Part shown: one piece after another, positions 36,528 through 46,166 of the stretch | Layout of the letters: each line of letters opens with the position of its first letter | Position numbering within the stretch: the stretch's first letter is position 1 | Source of the DNA: Rikenellaceae bacterium | GTDB lineage: Bacteria; Bacteroidota; Bacteroidia; Bacteroidales; Rikenellaceae | Direction: 5' to 3' | Length of the DNA: 64,000 nt | Assembly: GCA_015059735.1 (NCBI GenBank) | Contig: SUZX01000002.1 | Span: 1 to 64,000 of the forward strand | Program-made: the position numbers and the translations under genes | Notes under the pieces: generated by a model | What the model saw: only the letters and a program-made list of their open reading frames with translations | Told to the model about the DNA's origin: nothing | Database searches by the model: none

Positions 36528-38393
36528 ATGGCAGATTTACTCAATAATCCAAACAATAATTACGGCGATGATGCGATCATAACCCTTACGCCACGGGAGC
36601 ATTTACGTTTGCGCCCGGGTATGTATGTGGGGACGATCGGCGATGGTTCGCAGCCCGACGAGGCACTTTATGTGCTGATCAAGGAGGTCATAGACAACTC
36701 GATCGACGAGTTTATCATGGGTAATGGTAAGCGAATCGAAATCGAGGTGCGCGATAATATAATTACGGTGCGGGACTATGGTCGCGGTATTCCCCTTGAT
36801 TCGTTGACGGCGGCCGTAAGTGTGATGAATACGGGCGCTAAGTACGAAGGAACAGCTTTTACGAAAACGGTAGGATTGAATGGCGTCGGCGTAAAAGCGG
36901 TTAACTATCTGTCGAGTGAGTTTACGGCTCGTTCCGTGCGTGATGGAGAGGCGCGTACGGTAACTTTTGCCCAAGGACTCGAACAATCCGATCGTTGGGA
37001 GAGTGGCGTGAACGAGAAGAACGGTACCTGTATCTCCTATAAAGTCGATGAGGAGATCTTTGGCTCTTATACTTATAACATGGAGTATATCGAGCAGCGT
37101 ATCCGCAATTATAGTTATCTGAATTTAGGGTTGACGCTCGTGCTGAATGGGGTGAGCTATACCTCAAAAAACGGATTGCTTGATCTGCTGAATGAAAACA
37201 TGTCGGAAGAGCCGTTGTATCCGCCCATCCACTTGGTCGGAAAGGATATTGAGGTGGCGATCACGCATGGTACAGGGTATGGCGAGAGCTATTATTCGTT
37301 TGTCAATGGTCAGCATACCATTCATGGCGGAACGCATCAGGCGGCTTTTCGTGAAACAATCGCCCGTACGCTGAAAGAGTTCTACCACAAAGATTACGAT
37401 CCGTCGGATGTGCGAACATCGATTGTGGCGGCTATTGCCATCAAAGTTAAGGATCCGCAGTTCGAAAACCAGCCCAAGACCAAGTTCGGCTCGAAAGAGG
37501 TGGAAGACGGAGTGACCATTCGTGCTTTTGTGGGTGATTTCTTGGCTAAGCATCTCGACGACTATTTGCACAAGCATTCCGATACGGCACAGGCGATCCA
37601 AAAGAAGATCGTGGAGAACGAGAAGGAGCGCAAAGCCATTTCGGGCGTACAGAAACAGGCGCGCGAAACAGCCAAGAAAGTATCGTTGAACAATCCGAAA
37701 CTGCGCGACTGTAAAATCCATCGCAACGACAAAAACGAGTTGGCCGATAAAACCATGATCTTCATTACGGAGGGCCTTTCGGCTTCGTCGTCGGTGACCA
37801 AGTGCCGCGATGCTTATACACAGGCAGTATTCTCGTTACGCGGAAAACCTTTCAACTGCTATGGACAGTCGAAAGCGGTGGTTTATAAGAACGATGAATT
37901 CAAATATTTGCAGTTAGCACTCAATATCGAAGACGATGTGGATAACCTGCGTTATGAGAAAGTGATCGTGGCAACCGATGCCGATGTCGATGGTATGCAC
38001 ATCCGCTTGTTGATTACTACTTTCTTCCTGCAATTCTTCCCCGAGGTGATCCGTCGCGGCCACCTCTATATCCTGCAAACACCGCTGTTCCGAGTGCGTA
38101 ATAAAAAAGAGAACTACTATTGCTACAACGAAGAGGAGCGTCAGGCTGCGGTCAAAAAGTGTGGAGCAACGGCCGAGATTACACGATTCAAAGGTTTAGG
38201 TGAGATATCGGATAAGGAGTTCAAAAACTTTATCGGTGAAAATATGCGTTTGGACAAGGTGCGTATCACAAAAGACGACCCGATTCCGGATCTGCTCGAA
38301 TTCTACATGGGCAAGAATACGTTTGAGCGTCAAGGTTTTATTATTAACAATCTGCGCGTCGAGGAGGATCTCGTCGATCAGGATCTTAACTAA
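36528..38393 (+). CDS. parE: DNA topoisomerase IV subunit B (type IIA, GyrB/ParE family)
   Basis: ATPase subunit of a type IIA topoisomerase that decatenates chromosomes. The 621-residue protein has the GHKL ATPase domain (RPGMYVGTIGDG, VIDNSIDEF, DYGRGIP, TVGLNGVGVKAVNYLS), a transducer domain with the QTK-like PKTKFG motif, and the Toprim domain with FITEGLSAS, ATDADVDGMHI and a C-terminal RFKGLGEIS. The GyrB-specific insert is absent, which suits ParE. The ATG at 36528 gives the standard N-terminus. It is 6 bases from parC. Confidence 0.95.
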   Translation: MADLLNNPNNNYGDDAIITLTPREHLRLRPGMYVGTIGDGSQPDEALYVLIKEVIDNSIDEFIMGNGKRIEIEVRDNIITVRDYGRGIPLDSLTAAVSVMNTGAKYEGTAFTKTVGLNGVGVKAVNYLSSEFTARSVRDGEARTVTFAQGLEQSDRWESGVNEKNGTCISYKVDEEIFGSYTYNMEYIEQRIRNYSYLNLGLTLVLNGVSYTSKNGLLDLLNENMSEEPLYPPIHLVGKDIEVAITHGTGYGESYYSFVNGQHTIHGGTHQAAFRETIARTLKEFYHKDYDPSDVRTSIVAAIAIKVKDPQFENQPKTKFGSKEVEDGVTIRAFVGDFLAKHLDDYLHKHSDTAQAIQKKIVENEKERKAISGVQKQARETAKKVSLNNPKLRDCKIHRNDKNELADKTMIFITEGLSASSSVTKCRDAYTQAVFSLRGKPFNCYGQSKAVVYKNDEFKYLQLALNIEDDVDNLRYEKVIVATDADVDGMHIRLLITTFFLQFFPEVIRRGHLYILQTPLFRVRNKKENYYCYNEEERQAAVKKCGATAEITRFKGLGEISDKEFKNFIGENMRLDKVRITKDDPIPDLLEFYMGKNTFERQGFIINNLRVEEDLVDQDLN

Positions 38394-38399
38394 ACGATT

Positions 38400-41189
38400 A
38401 TGGCAAACGAATACGATATGACCGACCCGCAGGAGGAGCAGATCGAGGTGGTAACCGCCGATGATGCACCCGCCGTGGACGCCGAAGATATGCCGGTGGC
38501 AGCTTCGGGGAAAGCAGCACGATTCGATCGGTTGATGCGCGACGAAAGTGGAGTGCATCATTTGACCGGCATGTATAAAAAATGGTTCTTGGATTACGCT
38601 TCGTATGTGATCTTGGAACGTGCCGTCCCACATCTTGAAGATGGCTTGAAACCGGTGCAACGTCGCATTTTGCATACCATGCGGCAGATGGAGGATGGCA
38701 AATACAACAAAGTGGCCAATATCGTCGGTCAAACAATGGCATTCCACCCGCACGGTGATGCTTCGATCGAGACCGCTCTTGTGACGATGGGACAGAAAGA
38801 TTTGTTGATCGACTGTCAGGGATCATGGGGTAACATCCTTACGGGCGATGGGGCTGCTGCTGCCCGATATATCGAGGCGCGTTTGACAAAATTTGCCCTC
38901 GATGTGGTCTTTAACAAAAAGACTACCGAGTGGATGATGGCTTACGATGGCCGTAAAGAGGAGCCGGTAACGCTTCCGGTGAAATTCCCATTGTTGTTGG
39001 CACAAGGAACGGAGGGTATTGCCGTAGGTTTGGCAGCAAAGATTTTGCCCCACAACTTTAACGAGTTGATTTCGGCTTGTATCGCCCATCTCGAAGGACG
39101 AGAATTCCAACTTTATCCCGATTTTCCGACCGGAGGATTGGCCGATGTGAGTCGCTATAACGATGGCTTGCGCGGAGGTGCAGTGCGTGTGCGTGCGCGA
39201 ATTTCGAAAATCGATAAACGAACGTTGGCCATCACCGAAATTCCGTTTACAACGACTTCGGAGTCGATCAAAGAGTCTATTATCAAAGCGAACGAGAAAG
39301 GTAAAATCAAAATCCGTAAGGTCGATGATTTGACGGCTGATAAGGTGGAGATTGTGATTCAGGTTGCACCCGATGAGTCGTCGGACAAGACGATTGACGC
39401 CCTCTATGCCTTTACGGATTGCGAAGTGTCGATTTCGCCCAATGCTTGTGTTATTTGGAATGAAAAACCTCACTTCCTCGGGGTTAGTGAGATTCTGCGT
39501 CGTTCGGCCGATCATACCAAAGAGTTGTTAGGTCGCGAATTGGAGATCAAACTCGATGAACTGAATGCAGCATGGCATACTGCTTCGTTGGAGCGAATCT
39601 TCATTGAGAACAAACTCTACCAACTGATGGAGAGTTGCCGAACCCGCGAAGCCGCATACGAAGCTGTGGATCAGGGTTTGGAACCCTTTAAGAAGTTATT
39701 GCGCCGTGAGGTGACGATGGAGGATGTGCAACATCTGACCGAGTTGAAATTTATCCGTATCACACGATACGATGCCGAGAAGGCCGACAACGAGATCAAA
39801 CAGATCGAAGTCGATATTAAGCAAACGAAACACGAGTTGGCGCATCTTACCGAGTACACAATTGCTTATTTCGAACGTATTCGTGAGAAATATGGTACGG
39901 GCAGAGAACGTAAAACCGAGTTGCGGACTTTCGACTCGATCGAGGCTACGAAAGTGGCTGTAACTAACGCCAAACTCTATGTCAATCGCGCCGAGGGATT
40001 CTTTGGTATCGGAAAATCTATGAAAGATGCCGAGTTCGTGTGTGATTGTTCGGACATCGATGATGTGATTGTATTTACAAAAGATGGTAAATATGTGATC
40101 TCCAAAGTGGCCGAGAAGGCTTTCTTTGAGAAGAACATCTATTATATAGGAGTATTTAAGCGTAACGACGAGCGGACGATTTACAACATCCTCTATCGGG
40201 ATGGCAAAAACGGAGCTATTATGATGAAACGTTGTGCCATCAAAGGAATCACGCGCGATAAAGAGTATGATATTACAAAGGGAACTCCCAAGAGTGAAAT
40301 CCTTTATATGTCCGTGAATCCGAATGGCGAAGCCGAGGTGTTGAAAGTATATTTCAAACCGCGTCCCCGTTTGAAGAAGGTGATCGTCGATCTCGATTTC
40401 TCGACTTTAGCAATCAAAGGTCGTCAAAGTCAAGGAAACCTCTTTTCGCGCTATGGAATCCATAAAATTGTGCTCAAAGAGCGAGGCACTTCTACGCTTG
40501 GAGGCCAAAATATTTGGTATGACGAAGATGTGCGCCGACTGAATGCCGATGGGCGCGGACATCTGTTGGGTGAGTTTAAGGGCGATGATAAATTGATCGT
40601 TTGGACCTCGAAAAACCAATATTACATTACGGGATACGATCTCGGACAGCATTTCCCCGATGATACAATTCAAGTCGGCCGTTATGGAGCAGATCGTATA
40701 TATAGTCTTTGCTATTTCGATCGGGAGCAGGGTTATTATTATATGAAACGTTTTCCCGCCGAACTCAGCGAGAAGATGCAATTCTTCCTCGATGAACAAG
40801 GGCAATCCGATTTTGTATGCCTTACGGAGTGTGCAGGAGCAAAATTGGAGATTACCTATAAGGGAGCCCATGCTTCGCGGCCGGCCGATTTGATCGACGT
40901 CGATGAATTTATCGGAGTCAAGAGCCACCGAGCCAAAGGTAAACGATTGACAACCTTCGATGTTGATACACTACGTTTTATCGAGCCTGAGATTCCGGAA
41001 TCAGAAGAGGAGACGGAGCCTATGACCGATGAACCGATGATAATGGATTCTGTGGAGTTTGATACCCTGACCGGAGATTTGACTGCTGTCGAGAAACAGC
41101 CGGAACAGAGTGGCGTCGAGTTGGAGATTGAACGTCCGCGTGGCGATTTGGATTTGGTTATTGATCCCGAACAGTTGAATCTGTTCTAA
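38400..41189 (+). CDS. parC: DNA topoisomerase IV subunit A (GyrA/ParC family)
   Basis: Breakage-reunion subunit partnering the upstream parE product. The 929-residue protein has the winged-helix region with the quinolone-resistance-type segment (FHPHGDASIETALVTMGQKDLLID), followed by AARYIEARLTKFA, whose Tyr in AARY is the DNA-linked catalytic residue. After it come the tower and coiled-coil domains and a C-terminal beta-pinwheel (KDGKYVISKVAEKAFF; FKRNDERTIYNILYRDGK) plus an acidic tail. The HPHGD segment, with Ser/Ala variable positions, differs from E. coli; resistance cannot be inferred. An acidic N-terminal extension precedes the domain. Confidence 0.94.
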   Translation: MANEYDMTDPQEEQIEVVTADDAPAVDAEDMPVAASGKAARFDRLMRDESGVHHLTGMYKKWFLDYASYVILERAVPHLEDGLKPVQRRILHTMRQMEDGKYNKVANIVGQTMAFHPHGDASIETALVTMGQKDLLIDCQGSWGNILTGDGAAAARYIEARLTKFALDVVFNKKTTEWMMAYDGRKEEPVTLPVKFPLLLAQGTEGIAVGLAAKILPHNFNELISACIAHLEGREFQLYPDFPTGGLADVSRYNDGLRGGAVRVRARISKIDKRTLAITEIPFTTTSESIKESIIKANEKGKIKIRKVDDLTADKVEIVIQVAPDESSDKTIDALYAFTDCEVSISPNACVIWNEKPHFLGVSEILRRSADHTKELLGRELEIKLDELNAAWHTASLERIFIENKLYQLMESCRTREAAYEAVDQGLEPFKKLLRREVTMEDVQHLTELKFIRITRYDAEKADNEIKQIEVDIKQTKHELAHLTEYTIAYFERIREKYGTGRERKTELRTFDSIEATKVAVTNAKLYVNRAEGFFGIGKSMKDAEFVCDCSDIDDVIVFTKDGKYVISKVAEKAFFEKNIYYIGVFKRNDERTIYNILYRDGKNGAIMMKRCAIKGITRDKEYDITKGTPKSEILYMSVNPNGEAEVLKVYFKPRPRLKKVIVDLDFSTLAIKGRQSQGNLFSRYGIHKIVLKERGTSTLGGQNIWYDEDVRRLNADGRGHLLGEFKGDDKLIVWTSKNQYYITGYDLGQHFPDDTIQVGRYGADRIYSLCYFDREQGYYYMKRFPAELSEKMQFFLDEQGQSDFVCLTECAGAKLEITYKGAHASRPADLIDVDEFIGVKSHRAKGKRLTTFDVDTLRFIEPEIPESEEETEPMTDEPMIMDSVEFDTLTGDLTAVEKQPEQSGVELEIERPRGDLDLVIDPEQLNLF

Positions 41190-41200
41190 CTTTTTGCGGG

Positions 41201-41725
41201 ATGAAGAGCTTGTTTTTGGTGGGATACATGGGGTGTGGTAAGAGCACGCTCGGACGAAAATTAGCACGTCGATTGAGTATCGATTATTTTGATACTGACT
41301 CGCTGATCGAAACACGTGAAGGTGCCTCGGTGGCCGACCTGTTCCATTACGAAGGTGAAATGCGTTTTCGTGAAATTGAGCGATCGGTTATTGAGGAGTT
41401 GATCGCTGCCGATGCAAAGATTGTTTCGACAGGCGGAGGGTTGCCGACATGGCGCGACAATATGGCGCGGATGAATGAAGCCGGTATAACCATCTATTTG
41501 CGACGTTCGGCCGAGAATATCTCTCGACGACTCAGTCCGCATGGCCGTTGGAAACGACCTCGACTGCGCGGGTTGTCCGACGAGGAGTTGGTGGATTTTA
41601 TGGCACGAGACATTGTTGCGCGTGAACCCTATTATACACAGGCATCGCTGACTATTCAGTGCGATGACTTGGCGGATGATGATATTGTGGAGCAAATCGT
41701 GCAGACCTTGATAGCCGACCTTTGA
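41201..41725 (+). CDS. aroK: Shikimate kinase
   Basis: Phosphorylates shikimate in the aromatic amino-acid pathway. The 174-residue protein has the P-loop GYMGCGKSTLGRKLA, the shikimate-binding DTDSLIE and MRFREIERSVIEEL (Arg), STGGGLP, and the lid Arg in RRSAENISRRLSPHGRWKRPRLRG. Complete. It lies 11 bases after parC, so it may be co-transcribed with the topoisomerase genes. aroB lies 5 kb further on, on the other strand. Confidence 0.96.
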   Translation: MKSLFLVGYMGCGKSTLGRKLARRLSIDYFDTDSLIETREGASVADLFHYEGEMRFREIERSVIEELIAADAKIVSTGGGLPTWRDNMARMNEAGITIYLRRSAENISRRLSPHGRWKRPRLRGLSDEELVDFMARDIVAREPYYTQASLTIQCDDLADDDIVEQIVQTLIADL

Positions 41726-41770
41726 TCAAGATGTGATGCTGAAAGCCTCTCATTGCAAAAATAAATTCGT

Positions 41771-42553
41771 ATGAATAATGCTCCGATAGGTATTTATGAT
41801 TCCGGACTTGGCGGTCTTACCGTTTGGCGGGAGGTGAAAAAACTGCTTCCCTCGGAGTCGTTAATCTATCTCGGCGATGGGAAAAATTGTCCTTATGGTA
41901 CACGCCCCGTTGAAGAGATTGTCATGTTGGCTGATGCGGCTGTCGCTCGATTGATTGCCGAAGGGTGTAAAATGGTGGTGGTGGCTTGTAATACGGCAAC
42001 TGCTGCCGCTATTGATTTCTTGCGTACAAAATATGCTCCGATGCCTATCGTGGGAATGGAACCTGCCGTAAAACCAGCCTGTCGAGATACTCGTAGTGGG
42101 GTGATTGGCGTGTTGGCCACCGAGCGAAGTTTGGAGGGTGATCTCTTTCGGCGTACCGTAGCCAAATATGGTGAGGGTGTCGAGGTGGTTCCTGTGGTCG
42201 GCAAGGGGTTTGTGGAACTGGTCGAGCAAAATCGGGAGGAGACTTCTGAGGCAGAGGCTATTGTGAAAAGTGCCATTGCCGAGATCTTATCCAAAGGGGC
42301 CGATCAAATCGTGTTGGGATGTACCCACTATCCGTTCCTATTACCGGTATTGGAGCGAGTTGTTTCCGGACGAGGTGTTACGATTGTCGATCCCTCTCCG
42401 GCTGTGGCTCGTCGGGTGGCACAGCTACTCAATGAATACAATTTATGCGCTATTCCGGATCATCGTCCCTCTTATCGGTTTGTGACCTTTGCCGATGAAA
42501 CCTATCGCCAACAATTGGAGAACAAAGCAACGGCTTGTTGCTCCGAAAGTTAG
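41771..42553 (+). CDS. murI: Glutamate racemase
   Basis: Makes D-glutamate for peptidoglycan. The 260-residue protein starts IGIYDSGLGGLTVW, with first catalytic Cys in VVACNTATAAA and second in VLGCTHYPFL; DGKNCPYGTRP and a Thr/Ser-rich TERSLE are also typical. Full length. Its stop codon overlaps the ftsK stop codon by 4 bases on the opposite strand, so the two genes converge without any terminator space. Confidence 0.97.
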   Translation: MNNAPIGIYDSGLGGLTVWREVKKLLPSESLIYLGDGKNCPYGTRPVEEIVMLADAAVARLIAEGCKMVVVACNTATAAAIDFLRTKYAPMPIVGMEPAVKPACRDTRSGVIGVLATERSLEGDLFRRTVAKYGEGVEVVPVVGKGFVELVEQNREETSEAEAIVKSAIAEILSKGADQIVLGCTHYPFLLPVLERVVSGRGVTIVDPSPAVARRVAQLLNEYNLCAIPDHRPSYRFVTFADETYRQQLENKATACCSES

Positions 42554-45294
42554 AATAATCCCAGATCCTGTAATTTAGCCTCCAACGAGGGCGAGTCGTG
42601 GTATAGAATCTCTCGCGGCTTGGCCCCCTGCTGACGTCCGACGATACCGGCACGTTCGAGTTGGGTCATGATACGTCCGGCTCGATTGAATCCCACTTCG
42701 TAGTTACGTTGAATCATCGAGGTCGAGATCTGTCCCGATGCCACTGCATCACGAGCAATCTCGGCAAAGAGTGAATCGTATTTGATCGGTGCCGAAGTCT
42801 CTTCGCTGCCGAATCCGCCACCATCTCCGCTTTCAGGCGTATAGTCTGGCAATCCGTAGGGGGCAGTGTAGCTTTGCTGTTTGCAGATGTGTTCCACAAT
42901 ACGTTCAACTTCGGGTGTATCGACCAATGCGCACTGTACGCGGGTTAGCTCGCCATCTTTCGAAAAAAGCATGTCACCGCGACCGATCAGTTGATTGGCT
43001 CCGGGTTGGTCAATGATCGTTTGTGAGTCAATGCGCTGTACCACACGGAATGCAATACGCGTCGGGAAGTTGGCTTTGATCTTTCCGGTGATGACATCTA
43101 CCGAGGGCCGTTGTGTGGCAATAATCAGGTGGATACCTACGGCACGTGCCTTCTGCGCCAAGCGGATGACCGGAGCTTCGACCTCTTTGGCCATCATGAT
43201 CAAATCGGCAAACTCATCGATCACTACGACAATATAGGGCAGATAACGATGTCCTTTCTGCGGGTTGAGTCGGCGTGCAACGAATTTGTCGTTATACTCC
43301 TTGATATTACGGGCTGCGGCATTCTTACAAAGTTCCAATCGGGAGTCCATCTCTGTACAGAGCGAGTTGAGCGTGTAAACCGCCTTTTTGGGGTCGGTGA
43401 TTACCGCCTCGTCTTCCGATTCCATTTTGGCCAAGAAGTGACGTTCGAGTTTAGCATAGAGTGAGAACTCGACCATTTTGGGGTCGATCATCACAAATTT
43501 CAACTGTGCCGGATGTTTGCGGTAGAGTAGGGAGGTGATGATGGCATTCAATCCTACCGATTTACCTTGTCCCGTAGCACCTGCTACCAACATGTGGGGA
43601 GCTTTGGCCAAATCGAAGACATAGTTTTCGTTCTGAATCGTACGACCGATCACTACCGGCAACTCGGCTTTCGATTCTTGGAATCGTTGCGATCGTATGG
43701 CCGAATACATCGAAACGATCTGCTTATGACGATTCGGTACTTCGATGCCGATCGTCCCTTTGCCCGGGATCGGTGCGATGATACGAATGCCCGACTCGGC
43801 TTTGAGACTTTGGGCAATATCGTTTTGCAATCCTTGAATTTTCGAGATTTTAACTCCCTGCGCCTGTACAATTTCGTATAGAGTGACTGTCGGACCTACC
43901 GTAGCTTTGATCTTTTGAATCGGAATGCCGAAATTTTTGAGCGTCTCTTCGATATTGACTTTATTTTCGTAGATCTCCTCGGAACTTACTTCCGAGTCAG
44001 AAGTGTAATCCTCCAACAAAGTTACGGGGGGCTTGCGGTAGTTGATCAGATCCTTCATCGGATCGTAACTTTCGGTTGAAATAGCCTCTTCGTCCACCAT
44101 TTTGGCTTTGTGGGTTTCTACCGTGACAACGAGCCCCTCGGGAATATCTTCTTCTGATTCGTCTAATTCATGGGGAGTTGCCTCCGAGGTTTCAGAAATC
44201 GGAGTCTCTTTCCTCTCGGGATGAAGATCAATTTCGATAAATGGTCCGTTGTCGTCCGAATGTTTCGTCGGCTCATTATTGATATTTGCCTCTTGTGCAA
44301 TTTCGGAATCGGGCATAGGGGAGTGACGAGATAACTCGACAAGCCCATTGGAGCCCATGACTAACCGACCTTCTGCTTGGGGAACGACATCTACCTCCGT
44401 GAAAATCGAATCTTCATCGGTCGTAGAGGCGGTTGTACGATCAGTCTCTTTCGAAACAGGAAAATTCTCATCAGGAGATTGTGGATGTTCGAGGAATGGA
44501 TACTCCATATCATCGTATTCCGCTTGGTCTCGACTTTGTGTAGTATTCTGTAACTGATTTTGACGAATTGCTCTTGGATCGAGGTTTTCTGATTCGAACT
44601 TCGAAGATGTCGTCTGCTCGCCATTGTCTTGTTGTGAAACGGAAACTTTTCGGCGCATGAAACCGAAGAAACGTTCGCCCTTGTTGAGCATGGCATCTCC
44701 GGCGGTATTAACCGTCTTGATGAAATTTTGGTTGATGAATACACCGATAAGAATCCAACCGGCCAACAGCAAAATAATCGTGCCACTGAGGCCGATGCGC
44801 GGATGCAGCCATGCTGCACTCTCGATTCCGAAACTTCCACCCCATCCCGTTGAGGCACATAGGCTCCAACGATCGGCAAAAGCAACTCCCAATGTCAGTG
44901 ATCCGAAGATCGTGATCATGATGAGTGCGAGCAGAGTATGGTTGAGCGGAATATGGCGTAGGCGAATGATCCGAACCCCCGAAAGAATCAACATGAGGGG
45001 AATCAGTACACCGAATATCCCGAATGAGTGGTCAACGAGCAAAGCTCCTAATCGGGCTCCGCTCCATCCGCAGAAATTCTCGACATCGACCTTGTGGATT
45101 GCGCGCTCTTCGATGGTCATCATCAGTCCGCTTTGGTCTTGTTCCCAGCAGAAGAAGGAGAAGAGTACAGAGAGAAGACCGAATAATCCGATGGCTATCA
45201 GCAGAAGTCCAACGGTCCAACGAATACTTTCTTTGTTGGATTGTGTGGGCGTTTGCTCTTTTCGGGAGTAGGTATCGGTATTTCGAGTTGCCAT
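42550..45294 (-). CDS. ftsK: DNA translocase FtsK
   Basis: Septum-located DNA pump for chromosome segregation. The 914-residue protein has four N-terminal membrane helices (about 28-190), a low-complexity acidic linker (about 215-440) rich in Glu/Asp/Ser, then the motor: GIPIQKIKATVGPTVTLYEI (alpha domain), Walker A VAGATGQGKSVGLN, Walker B YIVVVIDEFADLIMM, and ATQRPSVDVITGKIKANFPTRIAFRV. The C-terminal gamma winged helix is TSMIQRNYEVGFNRAGRIMTQLERAGIVG. A TATCTTTG box (45318-45325 on this strand) precedes the start. It ends inside the murI stop. Confidence 0.98.
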   Translation of the reverse strand: MATRNTDTYSRKEQTPTQSNKESIRWTVGLLLIAIGLFGLLSVLFSFFCWEQDQSGLMMTIEERAIHKVDVENFCGWSGARLGALLVDHSFGIFGVLIPLMLILSGVRIIRLRHIPLNHTLLALIMITIFGSLTLGVAFADRWSLCASTGWGGSFGIESAAWLHPRIGLSGTIILLLAGWILIGVFINQNFIKTVNTAGDAMLNKGERFFGFMRRKVSVSQQDNGEQTTSSKFESENLDPRAIRQNQLQNTTQSRDQAEYDDMEYPFLEHPQSPDENFPVSKETDRTTASTTDEDSIFTEVDVVPQAEGRLVMGSNGLVELSRHSPMPDSEIAQEANINNEPTKHSDDNGPFIEIDLHPERKETPISETSEATPHELDESEEDIPEGLVVTVETHKAKMVDEEAISTESYDPMKDLINYRKPPVTLLEDYTSDSEVSSEEIYENKVNIEETLKNFGIPIQKIKATVGPTVTLYEIVQAQGVKISKIQGLQNDIAQSLKAESGIRIIAPIPGKGTIGIEVPNRHKQIVSMYSAIRSQRFQESKAELPVVIGRTIQNENYVFDLAKAPHMLVAGATGQGKSVGLNAIITSLLYRKHPAQLKFVMIDPKMVEFSLYAKLERHFLAKMESEDEAVITDPKKAVYTLNSLCTEMDSRLELCKNAAARNIKEYNDKFVARRLNPQKGHRYLPYIVVVIDEFADLIMMAKEVEAPVIRLAQKARAVGIHLIIATQRPSVDVITGKIKANFPTRIAFRVVQRIDSQTIIDQPGANQLIGRGDMLFSKDGELTRVQCALVDTPEVERIVEHICKQQSYTAPYGLPDYTPESGDGGGFGSEETSAPIKYDSLFAEIARDAVASGQISTSMIQRNYEVGFNRAGRIMTQLERAGIVGRQQGAKPREILYHDSPSLEAKLQDLGLF

Positions 45295-45317
45295 ATTCGC
45301 GATGATAGTTTAGAAAG

Positions 45318-45325
45318 CAAAGATA
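45318..45325 (-). promoter_or_regulatory. -7 element (TATCTTTG) of ftsK
   Basis: CAAAGATA on the plus strand; 24 bases before the ftsK ATG. No clear -33 box. Confidence 0.5.
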
Positions 45326-45413
45326 ACGAAGAAAATGTAAAAAGTGAAATGAAAAGTGAAAAAGGTGGCGTAGCATGGGCGATTTCGTGATGGGAAGATC
45401 GCAGATGTGGCCG

Positions 45414-45444
45414 CTTGCAAATTGGTGCTTTTTTCGTACCTTTG
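45414..45444 (+). promoter_or_regulatory. Promoter of the LolA-like gene
   Basis: CTTG (45414-45417), 19 bases, TACCTTTG (45437-45444). It lies inside the longer frame and supports the ATG at 45469. Confidence 0.6.
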
Positions 45445-45468
45445 TGGCAAAAGGGTATTGAGAAACCA

Positions 45469-46128
45469 ATGAGATCTATTTTATATATAGCTTTTTTTGT
45501 TTGGTTTTCGGGGTACACAACACTTCGTGCCGAGCATTTTGTCGGAGAGTGGTCAGATGTCATTCAAGAGGATGAATCACAACGGACCACGTTGCGGGGA
45601 AAACAACTTGTTACTGCATTATCCGAGAAATTTCGAACCATGAAAAATTATGGGGTATCTTTCTCCGTCGAAACAGGAAATCAACAGATAAAGGGTAATT
45701 ATGTAGTCGAGGGCAACGCATATAACCTAAATATAGGTGCTGCCGAAGTCTTTTGTGATGGTACGTTGCGTTATGAAATTGACAAACAACGCAAGGAAAT
45801 AACTCTTGATAAGGTGGATAAATCCAACCGCAACATTCTTTCCAATCCTATTCGGGCTTTTGATTTCTTAGATAGCGATTATTCAAGCCGATTGTTGTGG
45901 GAGCACGATGGGAAAGCGGCAATCTGCCTGATGCCGCAAAAAGGGGGGAAAACAGGGACGATCGTGGTAACCCTTGTTGTAGAATCGTTGCGACCTACCG
46001 AATTGCAATACGATTTTGATGGCGAACGTATTCGGGTGAAGATTGAGAAAGTTGCTCCGTTGACCACCCATATCGCCCGTTTTGATCGGGCAAACTATCC
46101 GAATTATGAAATGATAGATTTCAGGTAA
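45469..46128 (+). CDS. LolA-like outer-membrane lipoprotein carrier
   Basis: Periplasmic chaperone predicted to shuttle lipoproteins to the outer membrane. The 219-residue precursor has a signal peptide ending near TTLRA, then the open beta-barrel pattern: LSEKFRTMKNYGVSFSVETGNQQIKGNYVVEGNAYNLNI, EVFCDGTLRYEIDKQRKEITL and SNPIRAFDFLDSDY. Such genes lie next to ftsK in many Bacteroidota, as here. Family assignment rests on this pattern and context. The 18-codon upstream extension holds the promoter and was excluded. It ends 38 bases before aroB, on the opposite strand. Confidence 0.85.
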   Translation: MRSILYIAFFVWFSGYTTLRAEHFVGEWSDVIQEDESQRTTLRGKQLVTALSEKFRTMKNYGVSFSVETGNQQIKGNYVVEGNAYNLNIGAAEVFCDGTLRYEIDKQRKEITLDKVDKSNRNILSNPIRAFDFLDSDYSSRLLWEHDGKAAICLMPQKGGKTGTIVVTLVVESLRPTELQYDFDGERIRVKIEKVAPLTTHIARFDRANYPNYEMIDFR

Positions 46129-46166
46129 GTGTATTTGTCGAGAGAGATTTATTGCCCGATTGTTCC

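Noticed and set aside
36528..41189. Naming the pair gyrB/gyrA instead of parE/parC
   Set aside because: ParE lacks the GyrB insert and the long ParC tail lacks a clear GyrA box; adjacent genes fit topoisomerase IV. The distinction is not absolute.
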